DNA of 64,000 nt from Algoriphagus yeomjeoni. GTDB taxonomy: Bacteria; Bacteroidota; Bacteroidia; Cytophagales; Cyclobacteriaceae. The notes below the pieces were generated by a model. That model was not told the DNA's origin and searched no databases. It worked only from the letters and a program-made list of their open reading frames with translations. The stretch covers positions 62,001 through 126,000 of the forward strand of contig NZ_QLLK01000005.1 of the NCBI RefSeq assembly GCF_003259505.1, given 5' to 3'. The first letter of the stretch is position 1. Every line of letters starts with the position of its first letter. A program made the translations under genes and the position numbers. Positions 8,839 to 19,801 of the stretch are shown one piece after another.

Positions 8839-10029
8839 TTACTCCTCCACCAACCTACCTCTGTACACTGTAAAATCCTCCTGCTCCTCTTCGCCGGTAT
8901 GCTTTTTCATCCACCAAATATCCTCTCCAATAACTGCAAAATCATAAGGGTTCATTTCTGGCAAGCTTACCGGAACAATTTCTCCCTTCTGAGTCAAAAC
9001 TACAGTTCGTTTTTTTGTTTCCTCAGATAGCTTTGCCTTCAGCTCTTTGGAAGCTTCCCCAGAAGCCAATTGTGCTATATCACCCTTGTCAGCTGGCGAA
9101 GGCTTATAGGTGATCAATAAATCTTCACCATATTTTTCCAAATTGAGTACTATTGATGGAGCTGGATTGATCGTTCTATCAGATATTTTAGCAAAACTCA
9201 CAGCTCCTTTTTCGAATCCTTCGCCAGCTACAAATCCCTCAAGATTTAAATCTGTTTTCTCTAGTAAGACAGGTTCAGCCCCAGCCCAATCATATGTATA
9301 AAGAATAGGCTCATTTTGAAACATGAGATAAAGGAGTTGAGATTTCTCATCGTATTTGAATACTGGTCTGAAATCATTAAAGAGAAATACGTTGCCATTA
9401 AGAAATTGAGATCCTTCAGGGAATGGTAGAAAAGTTTTGGTTTCCTCAGTTTCAAGATCCGTAAGAATCAAGTTTTCCCTTTCTTGAAGGTATTCAGGTC
9501 CATAATCGTCAGGTGATTCTTCGATTACATCCAATGAATATAACAGGTACTCCTTGCCATTCTTTTGAATAACCTGATAGGATTTAAAAAGTGAAAATGC
9601 TCCTCCCAAACTCCACTGGTTTTGATAAATGCCAAAATTCTGGAGGATTTCCCCGTCTTTTTTGAATATTTTGATACCGTTCATGATATCCAGAATAACT
9701 AGATTACCCGCTTTATCCTGGGCAAAATTACCAGCTGACATCGAAAAAGCCCCCGGCACATCACCAGTCTTGTCCCACTTGTCGACTGAGTTTCCTTCTC
9801 TATCGAACACGTAAACATCAGAAGTAGTCGCATCTCTGAAGATAATATGATCCTCATCGGCTGCCTGAAATAAAAAAAGTCGGGCAAGAATACCTTTTAC
9901 AGTAACAGAGTCTACTGTCTCCAAGCGGTAGCTAGGAAGGTCATTTGCATTGTTTTCAGACTGATTTTCATTTGTTTGGCAAGAAAAAATCAGGAAGGCA
10001 AAAAAGGCAAAAATGCAGGTAGTCCTCAT
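8839..10029 (-). CDS. 6-bladed beta-propeller lipoprotein
   Basis: The 396-residue protein has a lipoprotein signal (FLIFSC, lipidated Cys at 17). Repeated strand patterns such as VYVFDREGNSVDKW, LVILDIMNGIKIFKKDGEIL and LTDLETEETKTFLPF are seen in Bacteroidota 6-bladed beta-propeller (BF3310-like) proteins. No catalytic motif is visible. It is probably anchored in the outer or inner membrane facing the periplasm, and its function is unknown. It lies 42 nt downstream of the lolA-like gene on the same strand and may be the tail of the ftsK-lolA transcript. Confidence 0.65.
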   Translation of the reverse strand: MRTTCIFAFFAFLIFSCQTNENQSENNANDLPSYRLETVDSVTVKGILARLFLFQAADEDHIIFRDATTSDVYVFDREGNSVDKWDKTGDVPGAFSMSAGNFAQDKAGNLVILDIMNGIKIFKKDGEILQNFGIYQNQWSLGGAFSLFKSYQVIQKNGKEYLLYSLDVIEESPDDYGPEYLQERENLILTDLETEETKTFLPFPEGSQFLNGNVFLFNDFRPVFKYDEKSQLLYLMFQNEPILYTYDWAGAEPVLLEKTDLNLEGFVAGEGFEKGAVSFAKISDRTINPAPSIVLNLEKYGEDLLITYKPSPADKGDIAQLASGEASKELKAKLSEETKKRTVVLTQKGEIVPVSLPEMNPYDFAVIGEDIWWMKKHTGEEEQEDFTVYRGRLVEE

Positions 10030-10071
10030 AACATGTAGTTTTATGACTACTAGTATAAGGAAAAAACTCGA

Positions 10072-10725
10072 CTACCTTAAATCAATTACCTCAATTCCTG
10101 GATATTGCTTTGTGTCAAACGCAAAATAGTTAGAAGGAAGATTGGCGTTTAGCTTAAGATTCTTAAAGGTGTAGGAAAATACACCTCCTTGACCGTCGAA
10201 CATCTCCCAACCGAGTAGGTTAGAGTTGCTTTTGTCAATCATCAGCTTGACCTGTTCGAAGGGAGCATTGTTCTTCTCAGCTAGTAATTCTACTACTACT
10301 GCTGTTTTGCCTTGAAATTGTTTTTCCGAAAGTAGTTTATAGCTATATCCAGATTCGTATATTCTGTAAATATTTGATGGCGTGAGTTCACCTTCCATTT
10401 GATCAGCATCATTGATGGTAACTTCCTTATAATTATCAGATTGGATATAAGTCCAAACCGTCTTACCATCGTTGTAGATTTCCTGATCTGGGAGTTTTAG
10501 GCGGTATTGCTCGCCTTTGACAGCGATATCACCCGACTGTCTATCTCCAGTGCCGGAGGCATCTTGGAAAGTGAAGTCAAAATTTGCAGTAAAACCATTC
10601 ATTGCCTGAAACTTTTGGCTCATTGCATCTAAAACAACTTTTGCTTTAGGGTCTTTTTGAGCGGTGGCTTCGAACGAGAATAGTATGGCTAGAAAAAGCG
10701 TATAAACTAGGGCGATTTTTTTCAT
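10072..10725 (-). CDS. LolA-like outer membrane lipoprotein carrier protein
   Basis: The 217-residue periplasmic protein has a cleavable signal peptide (ends ATAQ, residue 22). The LolA half-barrel pattern is present: an N-terminal helix (VVLDAMSQKFQAMNGFTANF), then RQSGDIAVKGEQYRLKLPDQEIYNDGKTVW, then strands ending SYTFKNLKLNANLPSNYFAF. LolA carries lipoproteins from the inner membrane to the outer membrane receptor. Bacteroidota homologues are divergent and assigned mainly by fold. It lies 33 nt after ftsK, an order often seen in this phylum. Confidence 0.8.
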   Translation of the reverse strand: MKKIALVYTLFLAILFSFEATAQKDPKAKVVLDAMSQKFQAMNGFTANFDFTFQDASGTGDRQSGDIAVKGEQYRLKLPDQEIYNDGKTVWTYIQSDNYKEVTINDADQMEGELTPSNIYRIYESGYSYKLLSEKQFQGKTAVVVELLAEKNNAPFEQVKLMIDKSNSNLLGWEMFDGQGGVFSYTFKNLKLNANLPSNYFAFDTKQYPGIEVIDLR

Positions 10726-10758
10726 GTAATGGTGCTGTTGGTACTAATTGAACAGCTA

Positions 10759-13263
10759 TTACAAACTATTCAATAACCGTTCCAAACTAGCTTCATCCTG
10801 AATAAGCACCTCGCGTGCTTTTGACCCTTCAAAAGCTCCCACGATTCCCGCAGCTTCCAGTTGATCGATAATTCGTCCAGCGCGATTGTACCCTAGTTTG
10901 AGCTTGCGCTGAATCAGAGAAGTGCTGCCTTGCTGATGCATCACAAGCAGTCTCGCAGCATCGTTGAAAAGTGGGTCAAGATCTGAAAAATCAACATCTC
11001 CAACAGAATTGTCAGAATCTTCCCCTTCAAATTCAGGAAGTAAATAAGCGTCAGAATAGCCCTTTTGCTCACCTATCCAATCGCAAATAGAATCGACTTC
11101 AGGTGTGTCTAAGAAAGCACACTGAATACGCGTCATTTCCGATCCGTGAGATAAAAGCATATCTCCCATACCGATCAACTGATCTGCTCCACCTGCATCT
11201 AGGATAGTGCGGCTATCGATCTTGGAGGTGACCCGGAAAGAAAGCCGTGCTGGGAAATTCGCCTTGATTATACCGGTTATCACGTTAACTGAAGGTCTTT
11301 GCGTAGCGACTACCAAGTGAATACCAATTGCACGTGCCAATTGTGCAAGTCGTGCAATCGGGCCTTCAATTTCCTTACCTGCAGTCATCATCAAATCAGC
11401 AAGCTCGTCAATTACCAAAACGATGTATGGCATAAAGCGATGTCCATTGTCTGGATTGAGCTTACGTGCTACAAACTTCGCGTTGTATTCCTTGAGATTT
11501 CTGGTGCCGGCATCTTTCAGAAGATTGTATCGATTGTCCATTTCGATACAAAGAGAATTTAGCGTATAAATCACCTTTTTGGTATCGGTGATTATGGCCT
11601 CTTCAGCTCCTGGAAGTTTTGCCAAAAAGTGCCTCTCGATCTTGTTGAAAAGTGTTAATTCTACTTTTTTAGGATCTACCAGAACAAACTTCAATTGTGA
11701 GGGATGCTTCTTGTAAATCAGCGAAGCCAAGATCATGTTCAACCCTACCGATTTACCTTGACCAGTGGCACCAGCCATCAGCAGGTGAGGCATTTTTGCC
11801 AGATCTACTACAAAGACTTCGTTGGAAATTGTCTTGCCTAAAGCGACAGGAAGATCTTTGTCTGAGCGCATGAATTTCTCCGTGCCCAAAACAGCCCGAG
11901 CTGGGACAAGCTCTCTATTTTTGTTTGGCACTTCTATACCGATCGTACCTTTTCCAGGAATTGGAGCTATAATCCGAATTCCTAAGGCAGCTAAGCTTAA
12001 TGCAATATCATCCTCCAAATTCTTGATTTTGGAGATTTTTACACCAGGTTCTGGGACGATTTCGTAAAGTGTTACTGTTGGTCCGATTGTCGCTTTGATC
12101 TCCTGAATTCCAATCTTGAAGTTTTCAAGAGTCTCAACAATCTTGTTCTTGTTGTCTTCAAGTTCCTGACGACTTACTGTGACTTTTTGGACGTCGTATT
12201 CATTCAGCAAATCAAGCGTTGGATATTTATAGTGTGGAAGGTCGAGGGTAGGATCATACGCGTCTAAATTTTCGACTTCCTCAGCTGTTTTTTCCTCGCC
12301 TGCAGGCTTTACGACAGAGAAGTTTTTTTCGTCAGCTTTTCTTTCTGCTTCACGATCTACAATAGGATCCAGGATGTTCAATTGAGGAACATCGAAAGCA
12401 ATCTCCTCTTTCTTAGGCTTTGGTGGTGACTCAGGGGTTAGTGCTATTGGTGACGTTGCTTTTTCATCTTCCTCTTGACCCTTGACAATCCAAGAACTAC
12501 CGTCGTCGTCAATTTCTTCTTCATCTTCTAATTCCTCATCCTCTTTGAAAGGGTTTTTAACAGGAGAAGCAGCGACGGTTTCTAGCTCATCTTCTTCCAA
12601 TTCTGAATCGGAAGTCTTTGCACTAAACCAGTCCAATTTGTCAATGTCAAAAAAGAAAATCACAAAAATGAGCATGGATCCGCCCAGTAAAATGAACGTG
12701 CCCCAGCTAAGAAAATCCGCGGAAAGCTTAGCCAATTCATAGCCAAACCCGCCCGAAAGGAAGCTCCAGTAGGAATAGCCTTGGATCAAAATGACCACAT
12801 ATCCTGTCAATAAACCTAGCCAGAACGTGAAGAAAAGAGCGAATGATGTATAACGTGTGAGGGAAACAAGAGAGATTTTGAAAGCCCATTTGAACCCAAG
12901 CAAAAACAGAAATGGAGGAAATAAGAAGGCTGCAATTCCAAACCAGCGATAAATCATCCAGTTTCCTGCTTGCGCACCTAGGTATCCTAGCCAATTAGTA
13001 GATTCACGGGCAGTATCTCGAATCGCCTCGTCGGGATTATTCATAACCAGACTTTGATCCGCAGGGCCATTCAACAGGTAGCTGATAAATGCAATAAACA
13101 GAAAAATAGCTGAAGACATTAGCAGTATTCCCAGCGTCAAGCTGATCTTGGCTGTTTTTATCTTACCAAACGAAAGAGTCGGTGCTTTGAAGCCTGCTCC
13201 TTTCTTTTTGGTGGGTTCTCCTTTTTTTCTAAAAGTATTGGTCCTTGGTGAATTGGTGGCCAT
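10759..13263 (-). CDS. ftsK: FtsK/SpoIIIE DNA translocase
   Basis: This 834-residue septal DNA pump moves chromosome ends and activates dif recombination at division. Four hydrophobic segments lie between residues ~40 and 205. An acidic linker (about 215-275) follows, and then the motor with Walker A GATGQGKSVGLN and Walker B VLVIDELADLMM. The C-terminal winged-helix gamma domain (LLVMHQQGSTSLIQRKLKLGYNRAGRI) should read KOPS-type sequences. The linker is short compared with E. coli FtsK. The ATG at 13263 is the only sensible start. The lolA-like gene follows 33 nt downstream. Confidence 0.95.
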   Translation of the reverse strand: MATNSPRTNTFRKKGEPTKKKGAGFKAPTLSFGKIKTAKISLTLGILLMSSAIFLFIAFISYLLNGPADQSLVMNNPDEAIRDTARESTNWLGYLGAQAGNWMIYRWFGIAAFLFPPFLFLLGFKWAFKISLVSLTRYTSFALFFTFWLGLLTGYVVILIQGYSYWSFLSGGFGYELAKLSADFLSWGTFILLGGSMLIFVIFFFDIDKLDWFSAKTSDSELEEDELETVAASPVKNPFKEDEELEDEEEIDDDGSSWIVKGQEEDEKATSPIALTPESPPKPKKEEIAFDVPQLNILDPIVDREAERKADEKNFSVVKPAGEEKTAEEVENLDAYDPTLDLPHYKYPTLDLLNEYDVQKVTVSRQELEDNKNKIVETLENFKIGIQEIKATIGPTVTLYEIVPEPGVKISKIKNLEDDIALSLAALGIRIIAPIPGKGTIGIEVPNKNRELVPARAVLGTEKFMRSDKDLPVALGKTISNEVFVVDLAKMPHLLMAGATGQGKSVGLNMILASLIYKKHPSQLKFVLVDPKKVELTLFNKIERHFLAKLPGAEEAIITDTKKVIYTLNSLCIEMDNRYNLLKDAGTRNLKEYNAKFVARKLNPDNGHRFMPYIVLVIDELADLMMTAGKEIEGPIARLAQLARAIGIHLVVATQRPSVNVITGIIKANFPARLSFRVTSKIDSRTILDAGGADQLIGMGDMLLSHGSEMTRIQCAFLDTPEVDSICDWIGEQKGYSDAYLLPEFEGEDSDNSVGDVDFSDLDPLFNDAARLLVMHQQGSTSLIQRKLKLGYNRAGRIIDQLEAAGIVGAFEGSKAREVLIQDEASLERLLNSL

Positions 13264-13316
13264 GTATTCGATTCAAATCCGATTTAAGATAAGATTAATG
13301 AATTTAGATTGACAAA

Positions 13317-14357
13317 TTACTGCGAAAAATGAGCCAATAATCCTTTTTTAATCTTTTTGATCAACCCAGGTCCCTCATAAATCATGCCCGAGTACACTTG
13401 GATCAAGCTTGCTCCGGCCTCGAGTTTTTCAATTGCATCCTCGGCCGAAAAGATTCCACCCACTCCTATGATTGGAAAGGCCTTATTCGACTTATCAGAA
13501 AGATATCGGATGACTTCAGTACTTCTTTTGCCTAGCACTTTTCCACTGACCCCTCCAGCACCAATGGCTTTTACTTCAGCCTCGGAAGTGCTCAGTTGTG
13601 AACGATCGATGGTTGTGTTGGTCGCTATTACCCCATCAATTTTTGTTTCTTTCACGATTTCGATGATATCGTCCAATTGTCCGTCAGTAAGGTCTGGAGC
13701 AATTTTTAGCAATATTGGTTTTGGCTTAGGCTTCAGGTCATTCGCATTTTTTACGGCCTGAAGCAGGGCTTTTAGCGGTTCTTTTTCCTGCAAATCTCGA
13801 AGATTTGGCGTATTTGGAGAGCTCACATTCACGACGAAATAATCCACGTGATCATGCAGTGCTTCCAGACAAATCAAATAATCATCAACCGCATTTTCGT
13901 TTGGAGTGACTTTGTTTTTACCAATATTCCCTCCCACCAAGACGTTTGACTTGCGTTTTTTCAAACGCTCCACTGCCTCGAAAACTCCTCCATTATTGAA
14001 TCCCATACGATTGATAAGTGATTCGTCTTGAGGAAGTCGAAACAAACGAGGCTGAGGGTTTCCTTCCTGAGGTTTTGGGGTTAAAGTTCCAATCTCGATA
14101 AAGCCAAAACCGAGCATGGCCATTTCATCGATTACCTTTGCGTCTTTATCAAATCCTGCAGCTAGTCCAACTGGATTCTTGAACTTCAATCCAAAAACTT
14201 CCCTTTCTAGCTTTTTGTCTTCCAGTTTGAAAGTCGATTCTACAATCGAGCCAACAATTGGAAGGTTGAAACTGAAGCGTGTCAGATCAACAGTAAAGTG
14301 ATGTGCATCTTCAGGTTTTTTTAAGAAAAAAAGTGGCTTGAGGAGGGATTTATACAC
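13317..14357 (-). CDS. pyrD: Quinone-dependent dihydroorotate dehydrogenase (class 2)
   Basis: PyrD oxidises dihydroorotate to orotate in pyrimidine synthesis, passing electrons to membrane quinone through FMN. Visible motifs are [44 protein letters not shown] and [13 protein letters not shown]. The Ser in NVSSPNTP marks class 2, where class 1 has Cys. The N-terminal helices ([18 protein letters not shown]) are the membrane-association segment. The start is GTG (14355-14357), and the N-terminus fits the family. Length (346) is normal. The gene is 53 nt upstream of ftsK on the same strand. Confidence 0.95.
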   Translation of the reverse strand: MYKSLLKPLFFLKKPEDAHHFTVDLTRFSFNLPIVGSIVESTFKLEDKKLEREVFGLKFKNPVGLAAGFDKDAKVIDEMAMLGFGFIEIGTLTPKPQEGNPQPRLFRLPQDESLINRMGFNNGGVFEAVERLKKRKSNVLVGGNIGKNKVTPNENAVDDYLICLEALHDHVDYFVVNVSSPNTPNLRDLQEKEPLKALLQAVKNANDLKPKPKPILLKIAPDLTDGQLDDIIEIVKETKIDGVIATNTTIDRSQLSTSEAEVKAIGAGGVSGKVLGKRSTEVIRYLSDKSNKAFPIIGVGGIFSAEDAIEKLEAGASLIQVYSGMIYEGPGLIKKIKKGLLAHFSQ

Positions 14358-14517
14358 GGAGTTTTTGATTGGGTTCTTGGGGCAAAGATATCGTTTTTAT
14401 AAAATTTGATGATTGTAAAAGTGAAATCAATTTTCTTGACTACATAGTTGAGTCGTTTCGGTAATATGATTAACCAAAGTTGACGTATCGGGAGCTATCT
14501 CATTCTCCTTTAAAACC

Positions 14518-14551
14518 AAAAAAGGCTACTGGATTTCTCCAATAGCCTTTT
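14518..14551 (-). terminator. Rho-independent terminator of the M28 peptidase gene
   Basis: A 14-bp stem (14520-14533 with 14538-14551, loop of four, one G-U in the minus-strand RNA) is followed on the minus strand by a run of U residues. It lies 22 nt beyond the peptidase stop codon. Confidence 0.85.
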
Positions 14552-14572
14552 CAGTCTAAGAGATAAAATTAA

Positions 14573-16069
14573 TTATCTCTCAGTTCTAGTGTTTGTGCCA
14601 TCAACTCTTGGCTTATTTTCTCTGTTGGCTACGTCCCAAACTGTGTGGAAAATTAATCTTGCTCTCTTTTCCATTAATGGGAATTCGATTTTATCCACCG
14701 TATCAGTTACTTGGTGATAATCGTCATGAACTCCGTTGAAGAAGAATGCTACTGGGATGTTATGCTTCGCAAAGTTGTAATGATCTGATCTGTAGTAGAA
14801 TCTGTTTGGATCATCTTCAGCGTCATATCTATAATCCAAGATCAAGTCTGAGTAAGTGATGTTGTTGTATTCAAGGATTTTTTTCAAATCTGTAGAAAGC
14901 ATTTCAGAACCGATCACATAGACGAAATCTGTATTTTCAGCATCTTGATATTCGTAATCAATTCGACCCACCATGTCAATGTTGAAGTTTACTACTGTGT
15001 TTTCCAGTGGGAAAATTGCATTGTCAGAGTAGTACTCAGATCCCAAAAGTCCTTTTTCCTCACCAGTTACATTTAGGAATAGAATGGATCTTCTTGGTTT
15101 GATGCCGTCTTTTGCAGCCATAGCAAATGCTTCAGCAATTTCAGTAACAGAAACAGTTCCTGAGCCATCATCATCAGCTCCGTTGAATACTTCGCCTGTG
15201 CTGCTTACTCCTACGTGATCATAGTGAGAAGAAATAACAACTAACTCATCTTTCTTATCAGTTCCTTCTAAGTAGCCCATTACGTTTGAGCTTTCTACCT
15301 CTTCAACTATCTTCTCGATTTGGTAGGTAGCTTTTTGAGACTTGATAGACTCAGGATTTGTTTTTGCTGCTTCTTTAAGCTCTTCTACAGGCGTGTTGAA
15401 TAATTCGCCCATTTTGTCAGAGCTTACCATAAATACTGGTTTTTGCTCAACTTCCTTAGGGAAGCCAATTCTTCCTTTACCTGATAAGCTTTTGTAACGG
15501 TTAGCAATACGGTCAAAATTAGCCTGACCTTCCATAGTTACTATCACGATTCCTGCGGCACCAGCATCCATTACTTGGGTCAAGAGATCGTTTGACCTTA
15601 CGCCTACAGCCCAGATGCCTACCAGTTTGTCTTTTACGTCAACTTTAGCAAGGTTTTCTTCGGATACTAGACCAAGGAAAACTAGGTCAGTTTTCGCCGC
15701 TTTCTTCATATCACCGTCTCCAATGAAAACGAAATCCTCATTATTGACCAATTTATTTTTGCCTACTTTCAGAGAAACATCACCAAAAGAAGCGCTTACT
15801 AGCTCTACTGGCTGTAAGTAACTTCCAGCTACAGGACCAGTTAAGCCAATTTTCTTATAAAAGTCTGCTAAATAATTAGCGGCTACTTTTTGTTCTTCAG
15901 AACCCGTGTCTCTACCCTTCATTTCGTCAGATGCTAGGTATGTAAGACGTTCTTTTAGGTCTCCAGCGGTAATTGTGTTGGCGTACTTCACCTGCGCAGG
16001 TTGCTGAGCCAACGACGGAAGTGCAAGGCCAAGAGCCATTGCGCCCGTCAATAACAGACTTTTGTTCAT
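14573..16069 (-). CDS. M28-family zinc aminopeptidase with PA domain
   Basis: The 498-residue exported peptidase has a signal peptide ending PSLAQ (residue 21). M28 metal-ligand blocks are present: SSHYDHVGVS, NGADDDGSGT, TGEEKGLLGSEYYSD and SDHYNFAKHNIPVAFFF. A PA-type insertion (about residues 95-240) lies between the N-terminal helical part and the catalytic part. The family removes N-terminal residues using two zinc ions; it probably works in the periplasm or at the cell surface. It is monocistronic, with its own terminator at 14518 and a 17-bp palindrome in its leader at 16092. Confidence 0.9.
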   Translation of the reverse strand: MNKSLLLTGAMALGLALPSLAQQPAQVKYANTITAGDLKERLTYLASDEMKGRDTGSEEQKVAANYLADFYKKIGLTGPVAGSYLQPVELVSASFGDVSLKVGKNKLVNNEDFVFIGDGDMKKAAKTDLVFLGLVSEENLAKVDVKDKLVGIWAVGVRSNDLLTQVMDAGAAGIVIVTMEGQANFDRIANRYKSLSGKGRIGFPKEVEQKPVFMVSSDKMGELFNTPVEELKEAAKTNPESIKSQKATYQIEKIVEEVESSNVMGYLEGTDKKDELVVISSHYDHVGVSSTGEVFNGADDDGSGTVSVTEIAEAFAMAAKDGIKPRRSILFLNVTGEEKGLLGSEYYSDNAIFPLENTVVNFNIDMVGRIDYEYQDAENTDFVYVIGSEMLSTDLKKILEYNNITYSDLILDYRYDAEDDPNRFYYRSDHYNFAKHNIPVAFFFNGVHDDYHQVTDTVDKIEFPLMEKRARLIFHTVWDVANRENKPRVDGTNTRTER

Positions 16070-16091
16070 CAGTATATAGTTAGGTTTTTTT

Positions 16092-16108
16092 GATTTCAGA
16101 CTGAAATC
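16092..16108. repeat. 17-bp perfect palindrome upstream of the M28 peptidase gene
   Basis: GATTTCAG (16092-16099), one A, then CTGAAATC (16101-16108) form perfect 8-bp arms 23 nt upstream of the M28 start on the minus strand. There is no T-tract, so it fits an operator better than a terminator. A partial repeat of one arm (CTGATTTCAATC) occurs at 16149-16160. Confidence 0.45.
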
Positions 16109-16281
16109 TCTCTAAGAACACTCAAATAACCAAAGAGTGATTAAAGGTCTGATTTCAATCTATTTGCATTTCAGGCGCTAAACTAGAGAAATTTTCTACC
16201 CTTCAATAAACCGTTTATAAATTTTGATCGAACAAAAAGGAAATAATGGGGTTCATGAAAGCATTATCTTTCAATAAATTG

Positions 16282-16289
16282 TACCTTTG
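16282..16289 (+). promoter_or_regulatory. Putative gcvP -7 promoter box
   Basis: TACCTTTG, followed by CACC, is a perfect match to the Bacteroidota -7 consensus and lies 59 nt before the gcvP ATG. I found no clear TTG -33 element at the usual spacing. No glycine riboswitch was recognised in the leader. Confidence 0.45.
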
Positions 16290-16347
16290 CACCTTGAAAA
16301 ATCAGCAGATTTCAAACCCAAATAGTTCATCGTCTTAACGTTCTTAT

Positions 16348-19236
16348 ATGAAGATCAATCTTTCTAATGCTGTCAAATTTGAGAGCAGACACAATGGCCC
16401 GACAGATGCAGAGATCTCAGCGATGCTGGAGAAAATCGGAGCTTCAACTTTAGAGGAATTAATCAACCAAACCGTACCAAAATCTATCCAACTGGAGCGT
16501 CCGTTGGATCTTCCGGCAGCAAAGTTGGAATCTGAGTTTTTGAAGGATTTCAAAAAACTGGCTTCCAAAAATAAGGTATTCAAGTCATTTATAGGATTGG
16601 GATACTACGATACTTTAGTACCTGGAGTGATTTTGAGAAACGTCCTTGAAAATCCAGGATGGTATACTGCCTACACTCCCTATCAGGCAGAAATAGCACA
16701 AGGCAGATTGGAAGCTTTGATCAATTTTCAGACCGTAGTGATGGAATTGACAGGAATGGAGCTTGCAAATGCTTCGCTGCTTGACGAAGGAACAGCAGCT
16801 GCTGAGGCGATGAATATGCTTTTTGCTGCAAAGCCACGAGAAAAAAAGAACGCGACAAAATTCTTTGTAGACGAGAAAGTATTTCCTCAGACCAAAGCAG
16901 TCCTTGAGACAAGAGCTGAGCCAGTAGGAATAGAGTTGGTTTATGGTTCCATTGATTCTTTGGACCTGACTGATGAGAATCTTTTTGGAGTATTGTTTCA
17001 ATACCCAGATGCTGATGGAGAAGCGCGTGATTACTCTGCGATTGTGGCCGCTGCCAAAGAAAACAATGTAACTACAGCGTTTGCTGCTGATCTTTTAGCT
17101 TTAACTCTGTTAACCGCTCCTGGAGAAATGGGTGCTGACGTAGTGGTTGGATCTTCCCAGCGTTTTGGAGTACCAATGGGCTATGGTGGACCTCACGCTG
17201 CATTCTTTGCTACCAAGGAGGCTTATAAGCGTCAGATTCCGGGAAGAATCATTGGTGTTTCTCAGGATCGCGAAGGCAACAAAGCTTACAGAATGGCTTT
17301 ACAGACCCGTGAGCAACATATCAAAAGAGAAAAAGCAACTTCAAATATTTGTACGGCACAGGTTCTTTTAGCTGTAATGGCTAGTTTCTATGCAGTCTAT
17401 CACGGACCAAAAGGTCTGAAGAATATAGCATTAAGAACACATGGACTTGCTAAACTAACGGTAAAGGCTCTTGAGCAATTGGGTTACGAAGTGCCATCCA
17501 AGAATTTCTTTGATACCATTAAAGTAACTATTGAAACCAAATCGCTAAATGCGATACAGTCTTTGGCACTTTCTTCAGAAATGAACTTCCGTTATGACTT
17601 CGATACAGTTTTCTTGACGTTTGATGAAGCTAAGACTTTGGAAGATGTTGCTTCTGTTGTGGAAGTGTTTGCAAAAGCAAAAGGAGTAGAAGCTCCTGAT
17701 CTATCTGCTTTGGCTTCTGGGATTGAATTGGAACTTCCAGAAGGATTGGTAAGGACTTCTGAATACTTGACTCATCCAGTATTTAACAACTTTCAAAGTG
17801 AGCATGAGATGCTCCGTTACATCAAGCGTTTGGAGAACAAAGATTTGTCTTTGGTTCATTCCATGATTTCGTTGGGATCTTGTACCATGAAGCTGAACGC
17901 AACTGCGGAAATGATCCCAGTGACTTGGCCTGAGTTTGGACAAATGCATCCATTTGCACCAACTGACCAGACTGCCGGATACCAAGAGCTTTTTGCAAAC
18001 TTGAGACATTGGCTGAACGAAATCACTGGTTTTGCAGATACTTCTCTACAGCCAAATTCTGGTGCGCAAGGTGAGTTTGCTGGACTTATGGTAATTCGTG
18101 CGTATCACCAAAGTAGAGGTGATCATCATAGAAATATAGCTTTGATCCCAACTTCCGCTCACGGTACCAACCCTGCTTCGGCTGTCATGGCTGGAATGAA
18201 AGTGGTGTTGGTGAAATGTGACGAAAAGGGAAATATTGATATAGAGGACCTCAGAGAAAAAGCAACAGCTCATTCTAATGATCTTTCCTCACTTTTGGTT
18301 ACTTATCCTTCTACACACGGAGTATTCGAAATAGCAATTCAGGAAATCTGTCAGATCATCCACGAAAATGGTGGACAGGTTTACATGGATGGAGCAAATA
18401 TGAATGCGCAGGTAGGTTTGACTAGCCCAGGAAGAATTGGAGCTGACGTTTGTCACCTGAATCTGCATAAAACATTCTGTATTCCTCACGGTGGTGGTGG
18501 ACCAGGCATGGGGCCAATTTGCGTAGCAAGTCATTTGGCACCATTCCTTCCAGGAAATCCTGTCGTGAAAGCTGGCGGAGAGCAGGCTGTATCTTCTATC
18601 TCAGCAGCACCATATGGTAGTGCGAGCATTTTGCCAATTTCTTACGCATACATCGCAATGATGGGTGGAGATGGCTTGAAGAATGCTACGACCATGGCGA
18701 TCTTGAACGCGAACTACATCAAAGAAAGATTAAAAGATCACTTCCCGATTTTATATACGGGAACTCAAGGAAGAGCCGCGCATGAGATGATCGTGGATTG
18801 CAGAGCTTTCAAAGAAGTTGGAGTTGAGGTTGAAGATATCGCAAAGCGATTGATGGACTATGGCTACCATGCACCTACTGTTTCTTTCCCGGTTGCAGGT
18901 ACGTTGATGATTGAGCCAACTGAGTCTGAAACTAAAGCTGAATTGGATAAATTCTGCGATGCCTTGCTATCTATCCGTGCTGAGATCCAGGAGATCGAAG
19001 ATGGAAAAGCTGATAAAGTAGAGAACGTATTGAAAAATGCACCGCACACTGCGACTATGGTTCTTACTGATGATTGGAACTTGCCTTATTCCAGAGAAAA
19101 AGCGGTGTATCCACTTGAGTATGTAAAAGGGAATAAATTCTGGCCTACTGTACGTAGAATTGATTCTGCTTTCGGCGACAGAAACTTGATCTGCAGCTGT
19201 ATTCCAGTGGAAGCTTATGCTAGTGAAGAGGCCTAA
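16348..19236 (+). CDS. gcvP: Glycine dehydrogenase (decarboxylating), P-protein of the glycine cleavage system
   Basis: The 962-residue single-chain P-protein decarboxylates glycine and loads the aminomethyl group on lipoylated H-protein. It carries both homologous halves (about 1-450 and 460-962), which some bacteria split into GcvPA and GcvPB. The PLP lysine is K708 in [32 protein letters not shown] family motifs (here [18 protein letters not shown]) and the start [14 protein letters not shown] are typical. gcvT and gcvH are not in the window, but lipA, which makes lipoate for H-protein, is 0.8 kb away on the other strand. Its own terminator follows. Confidence 0.97.
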   Translation: MKINLSNAVKFESRHNGPTDAEISAMLEKIGASTLEELINQTVPKSIQLERPLDLPAAKLESEFLKDFKKLASKNKVFKSFIGLGYYDTLVPGVILRNVLENPGWYTAYTPYQAEIAQGRLEALINFQTVVMELTGMELANASLLDEGTAAAEAMNMLFAAKPREKKNATKFFVDEKVFPQTKAVLETRAEPVGIELVYGSIDSLDLTDENLFGVLFQYPDADGEARDYSAIVAAAKENNVTTAFAADLLALTLLTAPGEMGADVVVGSSQRFGVPMGYGGPHAAFFATKEAYKRQIPGRIIGVSQDREGNKAYRMALQTREQHIKREKATSNICTAQVLLAVMASFYAVYHGPKGLKNIALRTHGLAKLTVKALEQLGYEVPSKNFFDTIKVTIETKSLNAIQSLALSSEMNFRYDFDTVFLTFDEAKTLEDVASVVEVFAKAKGVEAPDLSALASGIELELPEGLVRTSEYLTHPVFNNFQSEHEMLRYIKRLENKDLSLVHSMISLGSCTMKLNATAEMIPVTWPEFGQMHPFAPTDQTAGYQELFANLRHWLNEITGFADTSLQPNSGAQGEFAGLMVIRAYHQSRGDHHRNIALIPTSAHGTNPASAVMAGMKVVLVKCDEKGNIDIEDLREKATAHSNDLSSLLVTYPSTHGVFEIAIQEICQIIHENGGQVYMDGANMNAQVGLTSPGRIGADVCHLNLHKTFCIPHGGGGPGMGPICVASHLAPFLPGNPVVKAGGEQAVSSISAAPYGSASILPISYAYIAMMGGDGLKNATTMAILNANYIKERLKDHFPILYTGTQGRAAHEMIVDCRAFKEVGVEVEDIAKRLMDYGYHAPTVSFPVAGTLMIEPTESETKAELDKFCDALLSIRAEIQEIEDGKADKVENVLKNAPHTATMVLTDDWNLPYSREKAVYPLEYVKGNKFWPTVRRIDSAFGDRNLICSCIPVEAYASEEA

Positions 19237-19258
19237 TTGGCTTTGCAGATAAATAAAG

Positions 19259-19285
19259 AAAGGGCTGCCATTTGGTAGCCCTTTT
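19259..19285 (+). terminator. Rho-independent terminator of gcvP
   Basis: An AAAGGGCTGCC arm pairs with GGTAGCCCTTT (one G-U, loop ATTT) and is followed by T-rich sequence, 22 nt after the gcvP stop. Confidence 0.85.
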
Positions 19286-19428
19286 CATTTTAACTGCAGA
19301 GATCCCCGAGGTCATGCGGAGTGCGCAATTGTTTGTATTCAATTTTATATTTCAATTAACGAATGTGATATTTTGTCCTAGCGGGACAATGACTGGTAGG
19401 TTATTTATGCTTATTCACTACTGATTGT

Positions 19429-19743
19429 TTACATCATCGGAATTTTATCATCTTTCGAAAGTTGGATTTCCAAGCCTCCGATTTTTGATGCTACAAAATT
19501 GTAAATCACTGCTCCCAATGCTCCGACTACAAAACCTATTATTCCATACATGATGGGAAAAACAATTACCATGATTAATCCTATGCCACCTGCTCCGGCA
19601 ATAGGAAAAGAATCACCTAACAAGCCAGAAAACGCAGATAGGAAAATCGCATAGAATATGCCGATTACAAAGCCAAGGACACCCAGTGTCAAACCATAGA
19701 TTTTGGCTGCGGAGGAAACTCCAATTTTTTCAATTTTTACCAT
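19429..19743 (-). CDS. Small integral membrane protein of unknown function
   Basis: The 104-residue protein has a short charged N-terminus (MVKIEKIGVSSAAKIYG) and two long hydrophobic segments (about 17-48 and 52-90), the second rich in Gly/Ile/Val. A hydrophilic tail ends KDDKIPMM. The first 40 residues loosely resemble DUF3566-like membrane proteins, but I would not assign a family. It is monocistronic, preceded by a possible terminator at 19802 and a dispersed repeat at 19898. Confidence 0.6.
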   Translation of the reverse strand: MVKIEKIGVSSAAKIYGLTLGVLGFVIGIFYAIFLSAFSGLLGDSFPIAGAGGIGLIMVIVFPIMYGIIGFVVGALGAVIYNFVASKIGGLEIQLSKDDKIPMM

Positions 19744-19801
19744 TTGGTTAAAAGTTTAGTGTGAGATAATCTCTCTCAAAATATTAAAAAATTAGGCATA
19801 A

